DNA of 64,000 bases from SZUA-584 sp041656035 (GTDB lineage Bacteria; Bacillota; Clostridia; Christensenellales; SZUA-584): assembly GCA_964586785.1 (NCBI GenBank), contig CAZPHS010000009.1, forward strand, positions 1 to 64,000, given 5' to 3'. A program made the position numbers and the translations under genes. A model generated the notes under the pieces. It saw only the letters and a program-made list of their open reading frames with translations, did no database searches and was not told the origin of the DNA. Below, in pieces: positions 25,246-35,083 of the stretch (its first letter is position 1; each line of letters opens with the position of its first letter).

Positions 25246-25515
25246 TTGAGCCAGTCTGAAGTCATCACCGTAATGCAGGACGGAATAACGACAATCATAA
25301 CCGTCGCGGCGCCGATTTTAATTGTGGCTATGGTTGTGGGCGTAATTATTTCCATATTTCAGGCGACCACACAAATAAACGAGCAGACGCTTGCTTTTGT
25401 GCCGAAAATCATAGCCATACTGATTGTTATTTTGTTGTTCGGCGGAATGATGCTGACAAACTTAACGGATTTCGCAAGGCGCATGTTCGGCTATGTTGAC
25501 ACGATGCTAAGATAG
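25246..25515 (+). CDS. fliQ: Flagellar export gate protein FliQ
   Basis: 89 residues with two membrane hairpin helices (about 14-40 and 50-75) and the conserved ATTQINEQTLAFVPKI loop between them. The TTG at 25246 gives the usual length and LSQSEV start, with GGGGAGG 9 nt before it. The in-frame ATG at 25228 lies upstream of that SD and is rejected. FliQ wraps the FliP-FliR pore. Confidence 0.94.
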   Translation: MSQSEVITVMQDGITTIITVAAPILIVAMVVGVIISIFQATTQINEQTLAFVPKIIAILIVILLFGGMMLTNLTDFARRMFGYVDTMLR

Positions 25516-25526
25516 ACGAGGCGGAA

Positions 25527-26309
25527 ATGGAAGAGATAATAAACAGCGTAACGGCAAATGTTGATTATTTTGTTCTTATGCTTCTGCGTATAAGCGGATT
25601 GCTTATTTCATCTCCCATATTTGGCAGGCATAATATACCGAATATGCTGAAAATAGCTTTTTGCCTTCTGGTTACTTACATAACATTTGCTGCGGAGCCG
25701 AGCGGCATTGTGCTGTACGGAGGGGCGGCCGATTTTATACTTCTTTGCGTTAAGGAACTGCTCTTTGGGTTGGCGCTTGGTTATGTGACAACGCTGTTTT
25801 TCTCAATAGTACAAACGGCGGGACAGGTTATGGATATGCAGATGGGATTCGGCATGGTAAATGTGTTCGACGTGCAAAGCAATATAAGCGTACCCGTTAC
25901 CGGAAACCTTATGTATGTGGTTATGCTTATAACATTTTTCGGCGTTGACGGGCATATAAAGCTTATACATATTATCCGCGGCACATTCGGGCACATACCG
26001 GTAGGCGGGGTTGCGCTTAATCCGGTTATTGGCCTGGTTGCTCTTAAGGTGTTTGCCCTTGCGTTCCTGCTGTCGGTAAACGTGGCCATGCCGCTTATAG
26101 CGTCCGGCCTGCTTGGAGAAGTGGCGATGGGGTTTATAGTGCGGGCTATACCACAAATGAATGTATTTGTAGTGGGCATACCTTTAAAAATAGCGATAGG
26201 TTTTTTAATGCTGCTGCTTATTCTGCCCGTCTTTATTCACTTTACGGACACGCTGTTTAAAAACATGTTTGTTTCGATAGACGGCATGATTTCGGGGCTT
26301 GCCGGATGA
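25527..26309 (+). CDS. fliR: Flagellar export gate protein FliR
   Basis: 260 residues with about six hydrophobic segments and the conserved GQVMDMQMGFGMVNVFD stretch near residue 93 and RAIPQMNVFVVGIPLKI near 208. It completes the export pore and contacts FlhB. It ends with an ATGA overlap with flhB. Confidence 0.95.
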   Translation: MEEIINSVTANVDYFVLMLLRISGLLISSPIFGRHNIPNMLKIAFCLLVTYITFAAEPSGIVLYGGAADFILLCVKELLFGLALGYVTTLFFSIVQTAGQVMDMQMGFGMVNVFDVQSNISVPVTGNLMYVVMLITFFGVDGHIKLIHIIRGTFGHIPVGGVALNPVIGLVALKVFALAFLLSVNVAMPLIASGLLGEVAMGFIVRAIPQMNVFVVGIPLKIAIGFLMLLLILPVFIHFTDTLFKNMFVSIDGMISGLAG

Positions 26310-27382
26310 GCCCGCAGCAGCAATCCGGAGAAAAAACAGAAAAAGCAACACCGCGAAAAAAACGGGAAGCAAGAGAAAAGGGACAGGTATATAAAAGCAC
26401 GGAGGTAATCACCGCATTATCCTTAATGCTGGCCTTCGGGGTGCTGGCAGTGTTCGGGGCGGGTATGGTGTCTAATATAAAAAAGCTTATGACACACTTT
26501 TTTACCGCCGACGCGCCCGATAATTTCTCCATAGCGGCCGTGTCGCGATACATGACGGACGCCGCGTGGATGTTTTTGCAGGTTATGGTACCGCTTTTGC
26601 TGGCGGCTTTTATAGGCGGAATTCTGTTCAACGTGGTGCAGGTCGGGTTCGTGTTTACCACACAAGCATTGCAGCCAAAGCTTGAGCGTATAAGCATGGC
26701 GGCGGGTATAAAACGGATTTTTTCGATGAGAACGCTTCTCGATCTCGCAAAAGCGATAATAAAGATAACGATTCTCGTCGTGGTGGCTTATGGGGAGTAT
26801 GAGAAGAATCTAAACGGGTTCGCGTGGCTTATGCACGAAGATGTCGCAAAGGCGGCGGCGGGTTTTACCGATACCCTTATATCGGTCGCCTTCAGCCTTG
26901 GAATAGCGCTCGCTATATTCGCGCCGTTTGATTATATGTTTCAGCGCTGGAAATACAACAAAGATTTGATGATGACAAAACAGGAAGTTAAGGACGAGTA
27001 CAAGCTTACGGAGGGAGACCCTTTTATAAAGGGGAAAATCGCGCAGAAGCAGCGCCAGATGAGCCGGATGCGCATGGTGCAGGCGGTTAAAGACGCTGAC
27101 GTTGTTATAACGAACCCGACGCATTACGCGGTGGCGCTTTCATATAAGGAAGGCAAAAACACGGCGCCCGTGGTCGTCGCGAAGGGCATGGATTACCTGG
27201 CAAAGCGCATAAAAGAGGAAGCAAAAAAGAATTTGGTGGAAATTGTGGAGAACAAGATTCTTGCTCAGTCGCTGTATTTTTTCTGCGAGGTGGGCGGCGA
27301 GGTGCCGGAGGAAATGTATAAGGCGGTTGCCGAGGTTTTGGCCTATGTATACCGCTTAAAGAACAAGGGGGGGCGCGCGTGA
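26306..27382 (+). CDS. flhB: Flagellar export switch protein FlhB
   Basis: 358 residues. A Lys/Arg-rich N-terminus (EKTEKATPRKKREAREKG) precedes four membrane segments (about 34-54, 90-115, 148-163, 190-208). The cytoplasmic domain has the autocleavage site NPTH at 270-273 and EVGGEVPEEMYKAVAEVLAYVY near the end. FlhB switches export from rod/hook to filament substrates with FliK. It overlaps both fliR and flhA by 4 nt. Confidence 0.96.
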   Translation: MSPQQQSGEKTEKATPRKKREAREKGQVYKSTEVITALSLMLAFGVLAVFGAGMVSNIKKLMTHFFTADAPDNFSIAAVSRYMTDAAWMFLQVMVPLLLAAFIGGILFNVVQVGFVFTTQALQPKLERISMAAGIKRIFSMRTLLDLAKAIIKITILVVVAYGEYEKNLNGFAWLMHEDVAKAAAGFTDTLISVAFSLGIALAIFAPFDYMFQRWKYNKDLMMTKQEVKDEYKLTEGDPFIKGKIAQKQRQMSRMRMVQAVKDADVVITNPTHYAVALSYKEGKNTAPVVVAKGMDYLAKRIKEEAKKNLVEIVENKILAQSLYFFCEVGGEVPEEMYKAVAEVLAYVYRLKNKGGRA

Positions 27383-29412
27383 AATTTACGGACATTCTCG
27401 TGGCGGTTCTGCTGCTGGCAATAATACTTATCATTATACTGCCGCTTTCTCCGGGCTTGATGGACTTTTTTCTGATTGCGAATATAGCGATATCGCTTCT
27501 TATACTGCTTATTACCCTTTATACTAAAACGACGCTCGAGTTTTCAACCTATCCGACGATGCTGCTTATAGTGACGCTGCTGCGGCTGGCGCTTAATATT
27601 TCCTCTACGCGCCTTATATTAAGCAACGGCGGAGACGCCGGAAACGTAATAAAAACTTTCGGCAGCTTTGTTGTGGGAAGCAATTTGGTCGTGGGGTTTG
27701 TTATTTTCCTTATTATTGTTGTGGTTCAGTTTGTCGTAATCACAAAGGGCGCGGAGCGCGTCGCGGAAGTGTCGGCGCGGTTTACGCTTGACGCGATGCC
27801 CGGCAAGCAGATGGCGATAGACGCCGATTTAAGCTCCGGACTTATTGACGAGGAACAGGCGAGGAAACGCAGACAGGACATACAGCGGGAAGCGGATTTC
27901 TACGGCTCTATGGACGGCGCGTCTAAATTTGTTAAGGGCGACGCTATTGTAGGCATTATAATCACCGTAATAAATATAGTAGGCGGTATTATTATAGGCT
28001 TAACCGGCTCCGGCATGGGCTTTGATCAGGTTATACAGGTATATACGCTTGCGACGGTAGGCGACGGGCTGTGCAGCCAGATACCCGCGCTGCTTATTTC
28101 GATAGCCACGGGCATTATTGTTACCCGTTCCGCGACCGAAAAAAGTTTTGGGCAGGATGTTTCAAGACAGCTTTTCGGCCAGCCGCTTGTGTTTTATATA
28201 CTTGGCGGGATGCTTTCTCTTATAGGGTTTATACCCGGGCTGCCCACCATACCCATATTGCTTATAGCGATAGTGCTGGTGATTGCGGGGTATACGCGTA
28301 AACGGCGTGAAACCAGAATGGAAGAGGCGGAACAGAAAACGGAAGCCGAGACCACCGCCGCCGAAAAACGCAAGCCGGAAAGCGTTACATCGCTGCTGCA
28401 CGTTGATTTAATAGAGATGGAGTTCGGCTACGGTCTTATATCGCTTGTTGACGCGTCGCAGGGGGGCGATTTGCTTGATCGCGTGGTTATGATACGCCGT
28501 CAATGCGCGCTTGAGCTGGGCATTATAGTGCCTATAGTCAGGCTGCGCGATAACATACAGCTTGGCACCAAGGAATACGTAATAAAAATAAGAGGTCTTG
28601 ACGTGGCGCGCGGCGACGTTATGCTTGGGCGATATCTTGCGTTAAAGCCCGAAGACGTGGACGAGCCTGTGGAGGGCATAGAAACAATAGAGCCGGCTTT
28701 CGGGCTGCCCGCTTTATGGATTGAGGAAAAGGACAGGGAGAAAGCGGAGCTGAAAGGTTATACGACTATTGACGTGCCTTCCGTAATTTCAACGCACTTG
28801 ATGGAAGTGATAAAGCGGCACGCGGACGAGCTTCTCGGGCGCCAGCAGGTTCAGACTATAATAGACAATATCAAAAGCCAGCAGCCCGCTCTTGTTGAGG
28901 AAGTGGTGCCCAAAATGTTCACCGTGGGCGAAGTGCAAAAGGTGCTTGCCAATCTCTTACGCGAGGGCGTATCCATACGCGATATAGGCTCCATACTCGA
29001 AATACTCGGGGACTTTGGCAATATAACGCGGGACACCGAGCTGCTGACAGAGTATGTGCGCCAGAAGCTGAAACGGGCGATTACCAAAAACTTTATACCG
29101 GACGGTAAAGCGCGCGTGATCACGCTTGACCCCGACGTTGAAAAAGCGATATCCGGCAGCATAAGGCAAACAGACAAGGGCTCCGCGCTTGCTCTCGAGC
29201 CTTCCCAGATACAGCAGATGCTCGGCAATCTAAAAGACGCGGTCGAGCATTTCTTAAGCCTTGGTATTCCGCCAATGGTGATTACATCGCCGCAGATACG
29301 TAAACATATCAAAAACCTCTCTGCGCAGGTTTATCCGGAACTGGTTGTGCTTTCATACAGCGAGCTTGAGCAGAATGTTGAAATCTATTCAGACTGGACG
29401 GTGAGTTTCTAG
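27379..29412 (+). CDS. flhA: Flagellar export protein FlhA
   Basis: 677 residues from a GTG start inside the flhB stop (GTGA). The N-terminal half has about eight membrane segments. The FHIPEP-type cytoplasmic loop follows segment 4 (SARFTLDAMPGKQMAIDADL). The C-terminal half (about 340-677) is the ring-forming, chaperone-docking domain. FlhA receives substrates from FliS, FliT and FlgN and uses the proton motive force. flhF starts immediately after the stop. Confidence 0.96.
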   Translation: MKFTDILVAVLLLAIILIIILPLSPGLMDFFLIANIAISLLILLITLYTKTTLEFSTYPTMLLIVTLLRLALNISSTRLILSNGGDAGNVIKTFGSFVVGSNLVVGFVIFLIIVVVQFVVITKGAERVAEVSARFTLDAMPGKQMAIDADLSSGLIDEEQARKRRQDIQREADFYGSMDGASKFVKGDAIVGIIITVINIVGGIIIGLTGSGMGFDQVIQVYTLATVGDGLCSQIPALLISIATGIIVTRSATEKSFGQDVSRQLFGQPLVFYILGGMLSLIGFIPGLPTIPILLIAIVLVIAGYTRKRRETRMEEAEQKTEAETTAAEKRKPESVTSLLHVDLIEMEFGYGLISLVDASQGGDLLDRVVMIRRQCALELGIIVPIVRLRDNIQLGTKEYVIKIRGLDVARGDVMLGRYLALKPEDVDEPVEGIETIEPAFGLPALWIEEKDREKAELKGYTTIDVPSVISTHLMEVIKRHADELLGRQQVQTIIDNIKSQQPALVEEVVPKMFTVGEVQKVLANLLREGVSIRDIGSILEILGDFGNITRDTELLTEYVRQKLKRAITKNFIPDGKARVITLDPDVEKAISGSIRQTDKGSALALEPSQIQQMLGNLKDAVEHFLSLGIPPMVITSPQIRKHIKNLSAQVYPELVVLSYSELEQNVEIYSDWTVSF

Positions 29413-30525
29413 GTGTTTGTTAAAAGATTTGTAGCGTCCGATATGCAGGAAGCGATAAAGAAAATTCGCAAGGATTTCGGTCCTGACGCGGTAATACTGG
29501 ACAGCAAGCATGTACGCGGCAAAGGCATAGGCGGCATTTTAAAAAAGAATGTGGAGGTTGTCGCGGCTTACGAACCCAACAGGGCGGCGCCAGTATTAAA
29601 GCCAACTCCGGAAGCGCCCGCTGTCGAAAAAGACGCCGCTATTGAACCGCTGGCGGAGCAAATCAAATCGCTTAAAAGCATCGTCGCGGATATAAGCAAC
29701 AGGATGAGAATAAACACCCGCGATAATTCGCTTAATTTACCGCCCGAATTGCTGGATTTATATCACGCTCTGCTGGACAGGGACGTATGCGAGGATCTGG
29801 CGCATGAGCTTGTGACTTTAACGCATGGCGTGCGCAGCAAAAAAGATTTGGAACTCGACGCGGTGGCGCAGCAGATTGTTATGGACAGGCTGGGTGAGCC
29901 GATATCTATAAAGCTTAAAAAGTTTGAGCAGACGGTGCTTATGTTTGCGGGGCCGACGGGCGCGGGGAAAACAACAACGCTTGTAAAACTGGCGGGACGG
30001 CTCGCGCTTGACCAGAACCAGAAAGTCGGGCTTATCAACATGGATACCTACAGGGTTGGCGCTATGGAGCATATGAGGATATATTCCGATATAATGGACA
30101 TACCGCTAAAAACCGCCTACAACGCAAAAGAGCTGAAAACGGCTGTTGAGGCCCTCGCGGGTCAAGACGTGATACTTATAGACACGGCGGGAAAAAGCGT
30201 AGGCGACGCTTCTTACAGAAAAGAACTCCAAGATTACATTGCCGCCGCGAATGTGGATGAAATATATCTTGTTTTAAGCATTGTGACCGGCAGCAGGGTA
30301 TGCAAAGATATAATACGGAATTATTCGTTTATTCCAAACTACAGGCTTATAGTGACAAAGCTTGATGAAGTGGGTTCGTGGGGAAACATACTGAATATAG
30401 CAGACTATGCGAAAAAGCCGCTGTCGTATATTACAATGGGACAAAATGTACCCGATGATATCAGCCAGGTGGATACCGAGAAGCTGGCGGACAATATCAT
30501 AGGGAGACGAGAGGTTGTATTATGA
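29413..30525 (+). CDS. flhF: Flagellar SRP-type GTPase FlhF
   Basis: 370 residues from a GTG directly after the flhA stop. The N-terminal basic region (KRFVASDMQEAIKKI) is followed by the SRP-GTPase core with GPTGAGKTTTLVKLAG (about 177-192), DTYRVGAMEHM, IDTAG and TKLDE. FlhF sets flagellar number and place at the pole or along the cell. It overlaps flhG (ATGA), its GTPase activator. Confidence 0.95.
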   Translation: MFVKRFVASDMQEAIKKIRKDFGPDAVILDSKHVRGKGIGGILKKNVEVVAAYEPNRAAPVLKPTPEAPAVEKDAAIEPLAEQIKSLKSIVADISNRMRINTRDNSLNLPPELLDLYHALLDRDVCEDLAHELVTLTHGVRSKKDLELDAVAQQIVMDRLGEPISIKLKKFEQTVLMFAGPTGAGKTTTLVKLAGRLALDQNQKVGLINMDTYRVGAMEHMRIYSDIMDIPLKTAYNAKELKTAVEALAGQDVILIDTAGKSVGDASYRKELQDYIAAANVDEIYLVLSIVTGSRVCKDIIRNYSFIPNYRLIVTKLDEVGSWGNILNIADYAKKPLSYITMGQNVPDDISQVDTEKLADNIIGRREVVL

Positions 30526-31388
30526 TGGATCAGGCTGAAAGCCTCCGCAGGCAGATGAATGTGCGGAAAAGAAAAACAACAATCGTAACCATCACAAGCG
30601 GCAAGGGAGGCGTTGGTAAGTCAAGCCTCGCGCTGAACCTTGGCATTGCCCTTAACAGGCGGGGCAACAGGGTGCTTATTATTGACACGGATTTTGGATT
30701 CTCTAATATTGACGTTATGCTTGGAGTGCATTCCAGGTACGATTTGATGGACGTTATTGAAAACCGCAGGAAGATAGGCGAAATTATTGAAATAGGGCTT
30801 GAGGGCGTTCAGTTTATATCGGGCGGCTCCGGCGTTTATGAATTGACTAAGCTTGATTCGAACCGGCTTATGCATATGGTGGGCAGCCTTTTAGAGCTTG
30901 AAAACGCCTGTGATACTATAATATTTGATACCGGCGCGGGTTTTTCGGACAATTCGCTTCGGCTTATAAACGCGAGCCATGAAACAATACTTGTCACAAC
31001 TCCGGAGCCGACGGCTATTGTGGACGCGTACGCGCTTTTGAAAATGGTTCACGAGCAGGGCGAAAATCCGACGGTAAGCCTTGTCCTTAATAAGGCCGAC
31101 GATATGCGCGAGGCAGAATCGGTAATGGACGGGCTGATACGAATTGTAGAGAAGAATACGAATATACAAATGCGCAAATTGGCGGTTATTCCGCGTGATA
31201 TAAACATGCAGCACGCAATTAAAAAACAAGTGCCTATACTTATCGGTCATCCCAAATGCGCCGCGTCGGCACAGCTAAACGTGCTTGTACAAAGATTCTT
31301 GAGCATACCTCCCGCCGAGCGCAGGAAATTCGGGTTAGCCGTATTTCTTGAAAAGTTTATTGCTAAAAATGACGCTGTGAAGGAGTAG
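30522..31388 (+). CDS. flhG: MinD-like ATPase FlhG (YlxH/FleN)
   Basis: 288 residues. The N-terminal DQAESLRRQM helix is the segment that activates FlhF. The ParA/MinD deviant Walker A TSGKGGVGKSSLALNLG lies at about 26-42, with IDTDFGFSNIDVMLG and DTGAGFSDNSL after it. The C-terminal membrane-targeting helix (about 262-280) is less clear. It controls flagellar number and C-ring assembly via FliM/FliY. Confidence 0.95.
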   Translation: MMDQAESLRRQMNVRKRKTTIVTITSGKGGVGKSSLALNLGIALNRRGNRVLIIDTDFGFSNIDVMLGVHSRYDLMDVIENRRKIGEIIEIGLEGVQFISGGSGVYELTKLDSNRLMHMVGSLLELENACDTIIFDTGAGFSDNSLRLINASHETILVTTPEPTAIVDAYALLKMVHEQGENPTVSLVLNKADDMREAESVMDGLIRIVEKNTNIQMRKLAVIPRDINMQHAIKKQVPILIGHPKCAASAQLNVLVQRFLSIPPAERRKFGLAVFLEKFIAKNDAVKE

Positions 31389-31394
31389 ATTATT

Positions 31395-32036
31395 GTGCGG
31401 CTGGAAAAAAACATAAAAATAGGCGAGCTGCTTGAGCTTTATATTAACGGACAGACGTACAGGACCAAGCTGCAGGATATTACGGGTGATACTTTTACTG
31501 TGCTTAACCCTACGGATAAAGGTTTGCCGGTGCCTATTTTACAGGATGACATAATAAACGTAAGGTTTTACCGTTCCTCGGGAGTGTTCGAGTTCGACGC
31601 GAGGATGCAGGAAAGATTTATAAAAGGCAGGCTGCAGCTTTGCAGGCTTTTGATTATCTCGGAGTTGAAAAGGTCTCAGCGCCGCGCGAGCTTTCGGCTG
31701 CCCATTATACTTAAAGTGCAGCTATGGCGGGTGGACGATGAGGAAAAGAAAAAACACAAAGCCAAAACAGTTGACATATCCGAACACGGCATACTGCTTA
31801 CGTGTTTTGAAATCTTCTCGAAAGGTACAAAGCTGTACGCGGAAATTAATATGACAGACACCGAAAAAAGAATATTTGAAGCGGAGGTGTTACGCTGCGA
31901 GCAGCCCTACAATGACAGCGAGCCTAAAAAAATGGTACTGATGTATATCAATATTTCTGAGAGCGATAGAAATTATTTGGGACGCTTTATTATGCGTCAG
32001 CAGATATTAGCACGTAAAAAGGGCGCTAGGAAGTGA
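31395..32036 (+). CDS. YcgR-like PilZ domain c-di-GMP receptor
   Basis: 213 residues from a GTG start. The N-terminal YcgR-like beta domain (about 1-95) precedes a PilZ domain with both c-di-GMP-binding motifs, RRASFR (RxxxR type, about 96-101) and DISEHGI (DxSxxG, about 126-132). In Bacillus and enterics such proteins slow the motor when c-di-GMP is high. Placement between flhG and the sigma-28 gene, with an HD-GYP enzyme in the che operon, supports c-di-GMP control of motility here. Confidence 0.92.
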   Translation: MRLEKNIKIGELLELYINGQTYRTKLQDITGDTFTVLNPTDKGLPVPILQDDIINVRFYRSSGVFEFDARMQERFIKGRLQLCRLLIISELKRSQRRASFRLPIILKVQLWRVDDEEKKKHKAKTVDISEHGILLTCFEIFSKGTKLYAEINMTDTEKRIFEAEVLRCEQPYNDSEPKKMVLMYINISESDRNYLGRFIMRQQILARKKGARK

Positions 32037-32040
32037 AAAG

Positions 32041-32811
32041 ATGAGCACAAAACAAAGCGCGGAGCAGTTATGGCAAAAATATGCCGCCGGAAAAACATTG
32101 GAAAACAAGAATGAACTGGTGCTGCATTATCTTCCGCAGGTCAAAAGCATTGTATTGAGGCTTATGCCGGTGTATAAGGCGTACAGCAACTATGACGATA
32201 TGTTAAGCTGCGGTATAATAGGGCTTATGGACGCTGTCGAAAAGTATGATTTAAAACGCGACGTAAAGTTTGAATACTACGCGGCAATGAGAATAAGAGG
32301 AGAGATTATTGACAATATACGCAAACAGGACTGGGCGCCGTCAAGCCTGCGGCGGAAAATAAAAGCTATAAGCCAGGCCTATTATGATCTGGAAAACCGT
32401 TTGAATCGCGAACCGACCGATAAAGAGGTGGCGGATTACCTTAATATTGACGAGAGCGACCTTCATAGTACGCTCGGAAAATCACAAATGTTTAATATCA
32501 TTCATTTTGAAGAGCTGATGCAAAACGATATCTGGGAGCTTAACATACAAAGCCAGGGGTTGTCTCTCGAAGAGGAAGTGGAAAACCGAGAGATGATACA
32601 GATACTGGGGGATTTAATAGATAATCTTCCGGAAAAAGAAAGACTAGTGGTAACGCTGTATTATTATGAGGAAATGACTTTAAAAGAAGTAGCGTCCGTG
32701 CTTGGGGTTTCGGAATCGCGAATATCGCAGATACATTCCAAAGCGGTAATGAGACTGCGCTCTAAACTTTTGTTTGCCGGGGCATATGAGAGCGCCAGAG
32801 CGCGCGGATAA
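32041..32811 (+). CDS. fliA: RNA polymerase sigma-28 factor (FliA/SigD)
   Basis: 256 residues with region 2 (LMDAVEKYDLKRDVKFEYYA and RIRGEIIDNIRKQDW), region 3 (LNREPTDKEVADYLN) and a region 4 HTH (MTLKEVASVLGVSESRISQIHS). The RIRGEIIDxxRxxDW signature separates FliA/SigD from SigA and the sporulation sigmas. It drives late flagellar genes, and matching promoters occur at 33501 and upstream of flagellin. FlgM at 35523 is the anti-sigma factor. An AGGAAGTG SD precedes the ATG. Confidence 0.96.
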   Translation: MSTKQSAEQLWQKYAAGKTLENKNELVLHYLPQVKSIVLRLMPVYKAYSNYDDMLSCGIIGLMDAVEKYDLKRDVKFEYYAAMRIRGEIIDNIRKQDWAPSSLRRKIKAISQAYYDLENRLNREPTDKEVADYLNIDESDLHSTLGKSQMFNIIHFEELMQNDIWELNIQSQGLSLEEEVENREMIQILGDLIDNLPEKERLVVTLYYYEEMTLKEVASVLGVSESRISQIHSKAVMRLRSKLLFAGAYESARARG

Positions 32812-32830
32812 AATAAGGAGAGTTATTGAT

Positions 32831-33484
32831 ATGGGTATAACGGAATACGCTTTTGCAACATACGTATTTATACTGTTGTGTATTGGCATATGGCTCTTTG
32901 GAAGGTTTACCCGCGCCGCGAATATGAAAAGCTCTAAAAAACAAAACGATGCCCATGAAAAGGAGCAAAGGCTGTTTAAGCTTTATCAAAACATAGAAGA
33001 TTTGCTTGCCGGTTTTGAAGAGTTTACCGAAGAAGCCCGCACCGAGGCGGAAAAAGCCAAAGCGGAGATAATGAATTTGGTTGACGAGGCCATACGCGTA
33101 TGCGGGGCGGCGCAAAAGGACAGCGAAACAGTAAACGGTATATTTTCAAAGGCCGCCGCGCCGGAAACGCTTCCTGTTATCACGCCCGCAAGCGCCAACG
33201 CGCGGGCAGTGTACAAAGCTGTGGCAAGCATAATGCCCGGCGTATCGGAGCGGGAGGGGTATAAAGACAAGCAAGCCGCTTTGGATTCGGAGGCGGAGCC
33301 GGATACTGAAAATTTACCCGCTGCCGCTAACGGGCTTTCGCCGATTGAGAGGCTGCAGCTTAAAATACCCGATAAGGTTGCGGATATGAGCGCAAAGGGG
33401 CTTGATATAAACGATATCGCGCGGCAGCTTGGTATTTCCGTGCGCGAAGTCTCTCTCGCCATGAAGTTAAGGAAAGTACAATAG
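32831..33484 (+). CDS. SwrB-like single-pass membrane protein
   Basis: 217 residues from the ATG at 32831 (AAGGAG about 8 nt upstream). Reading the ORF further upstream only adds sequence inside the sigma gene. One N-terminal membrane segment (about 8-25) is followed by a charged coiled coil (about 35-95), an Ala/Pro-rich linker and a small C-terminal HTH-like segment (GLDINDIARQLGISVREVSLAM). The layout and position directly after the sigma gene match Bacillus SwrB (YlxL), which promotes basal-body assembly. Sequence similarity cannot be measured here, so the name is by analogy. Confidence 0.7.
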   Translation: MGITEYAFATYVFILLCIGIWLFGRFTRAANMKSSKKQNDAHEKEQRLFKLYQNIEDLLAGFEEFTEEARTEAEKAKAEIMNLVDEAIRVCGAAQKDSETVNGIFSKAAAPETLPVITPASANARAVYKAVASIMPGVSEREGYKDKQAALDSEAEPDTENLPAAANGLSPIERLQLKIPDKVADMSAKGLDINDIARQLGISVREVSLAMKLRKVQ

Positions 33485-33500
33485 TTGCTGAATAAAAACC

Positions 33501-33528
33501 TAAAGTGACATTGCGCTTTTGCCGATAA
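33501..33528 (+). promoter_or_regulatory. Sigma-28 promoter for the late flagellar genes
   Basis: TAAA (33501-33504), a 16-nt spacer and a perfect GCCGATAA (33521-33528), 19 nt before the first rod-protein start. It sits just after the sigma-28 gene and would drive flgF/G-type genes, yvyF, flgM, flgN, flgK, flgL, fliW and csrA as a class III unit. Confidence 0.88.
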
Positions 33529-33547
33529 GTATTTATGAGGTGATTAA

Positions 33548-34303
33548 ATGCTCAGAAGCTTTTATATAGCCGGCACGGGTATGCTGGCGCAAAGAGCCAG
33601 AATGAATGTCCTGACGAACAATATTACCAACATAGACACAACAGGCTATAAAAAAGATACAATTATCTCACGGTCTTTTGCGGATTTATTGATAAAAAAT
33701 CTAAATGACCCGTACCTGCTTAAAAAATCGGCGTTTATAGGTCCGCAAAATACCGGTATTCATGTGGATGTTATATCAACTTTGTTTTCGCAGGGAGACC
33801 TTGAAGAAACAAGACGGTCAACGGATTTGGCGCTGGAAGGGCAGGGGTTTTTTACAATACAGACCCCTGAAGGAAACAGATACACGCGCGACGGCAGTTT
33901 TTCTATAGGATATGACGGCTGTCTTATAACCGGTGACGGTTATTATGTATCCGGCCGGAACGGACGAATTTATGTTGGCGACGAATCATTCGTTGTTGAC
34001 ACGCTTGGCAATGTAACCGTAAACGGACAGACGGTTGACAGTTTCAGCATAGTAACTTTTGACGATTTATCCGGTCTTAGAAAAACCGGCGGCAACCTGT
34101 ATTTAAACTACGCGAACCAGCCGGTAAGGCAGGCCGAAAACGCAAAGGTTATGCAAGGCTATCTTGAGGGCTCCAATGTCAATATGGCGGACGAGGTGAT
34201 AAGCATGGTTGAAATAAACCGCGCTTATGAGTTAAACCAACGGGTGCTCAGAATAATCGACGAATCGCTGGCAAAGTCGGTAAACGAAGTGGGAAGGGTT
34301 TAG
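33548..34303 (+). CDS. Flagellar rod protein, FlgF/FlgG family (FlhO-like)
   Basis: 251 residues with the N-terminal rod signature LTNNITNIDTTGYKKD, the central ALEGQGFFTIQTPEGNRYTRDGSF module and a C-terminal helix (VNMADEVISMVEINRAYELNQRVL). The order of two tandem FlgF/G-type genes before yvyF-flgM matches the Bacillus distal-rod genes flhO and flhP. It is the first gene behind the sigma-28 promoter, with SD TGAGGTG. FlgF versus FlgG identity is not resolved. Confidence 0.88.
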   Translation: MLRSFYIAGTGMLAQRARMNVLTNNITNIDTTGYKKDTIISRSFADLLIKNLNDPYLLKKSAFIGPQNTGIHVDVISTLFSQGDLEETRRSTDLALEGQGFFTIQTPEGNRYTRDGSFSIGYDGCLITGDGYYVSGRNGRIYVGDESFVVDTLGNVTVNGQTVDSFSIVTFDDLSGLRKTGGNLYLNYANQPVRQAENAKVMQGYLEGSNVNMADEVISMVEINRAYELNQRVLRIIDESLAKSVNEVGRV

Positions 34304-34304
34304 G

Positions 34305-35066
34305 GTGGCCGGAATGCAGACTTTATACGCGGCGGGGCTTGGGATTAAGATGCAGCAGCATCGCGTAAGCACAATAGCAAACAATATCGCGAACATAAAT
34401 ACGACGGGTTTTAAAAGCCAAAGAGTGAGCTTTAAGGACGCGCTGTACACGCGGCTTATAAATCCCGCCAATACCGCAAGCGCCGAAAACCTGCGGCAGG
34501 GCGCGGGAGTTTTGATAGCTTCCACATCCCGGGATTTCACTTTGGGGAATCCGCAAAACACCGGTAATTCGCTTGATTTATATATTGACGGAAACGGTTT
34601 TTTCACTATTAAAGACAACGGCGGGGGGATAATGTACACCCGCGGCGGCTGCTTTGGCATATCAAGCGAGGCGGACGGACGGTATCTGGTGACGGCGCAA
34701 GGAAATTATTTATTGGATACGGATAACAACCGTATAAGCGTGCCCGCAAATACGGAACAGATAACGGTAAGTCCGGAAGGGTTAGTGGCATTCGACGGCG
34801 CGGAGGGCGCGACGCTGCAGATAGTTGATTTTGTAAATAAAGAAGGGCTGACGGCGCGGGGAAACGGATGTTATACCGAAACGGACGTATCCGGACCGCC
34901 CGTAAAATCGTCGGCGCGTATAGCGCAGGGCGTTATGGAATCGTCAAATGTAGATCTGGCTGTGGAATTATCAATGCTGGTTCGCGCGCAAAGGGCGTTT
35001 TCGCTGGCGGGAAGGGCTGTGAGCGTCTGGGATCAAATGGCGTCAAACGCTAATAATATTCGATAA
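34305..35066 (+). CDS. Flagellar rod protein, FlgG family (FlhP-like)
   Basis: 253 residues from a GTG one nt after the previous stop. An ATG nine bases later (34314) is an alternative start. It has STIANNIANINTTGFKSQRV, the LDLYIDGNGFFTIKDNGG module with YTRGGCF, and a C-terminal VDLAVELSMLVRAQRAFSLAG helix. It is a paralogue of the preceding protein. Together they should form the distal rod. Confidence 0.88.
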   Translation: MAGMQTLYAAGLGIKMQQHRVSTIANNIANINTTGFKSQRVSFKDALYTRLINPANTASAENLRQGAGVLIASTSRDFTLGNPQNTGNSLDLYIDGNGFFTIKDNGGGIMYTRGGCFGISSEADGRYLVTAQGNYLLDTDNNRISVPANTEQITVSPEGLVAFDGAEGATLQIVDFVNKEGLTARGNGCYTETDVSGPPVKSSARIAQGVMESSNVDLAVELSMLVRAQRAFSLAGRAVSVWDQMASNANNIR

Positions 35067-35083
35067 AGTATACGGAGGCACAA

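Noticed and set aside
34305..35066. Second rod gene as an assembly duplication of the first
   Set aside because: The two proteins share only family motifs and have different interiors. They are genuine paralogues.
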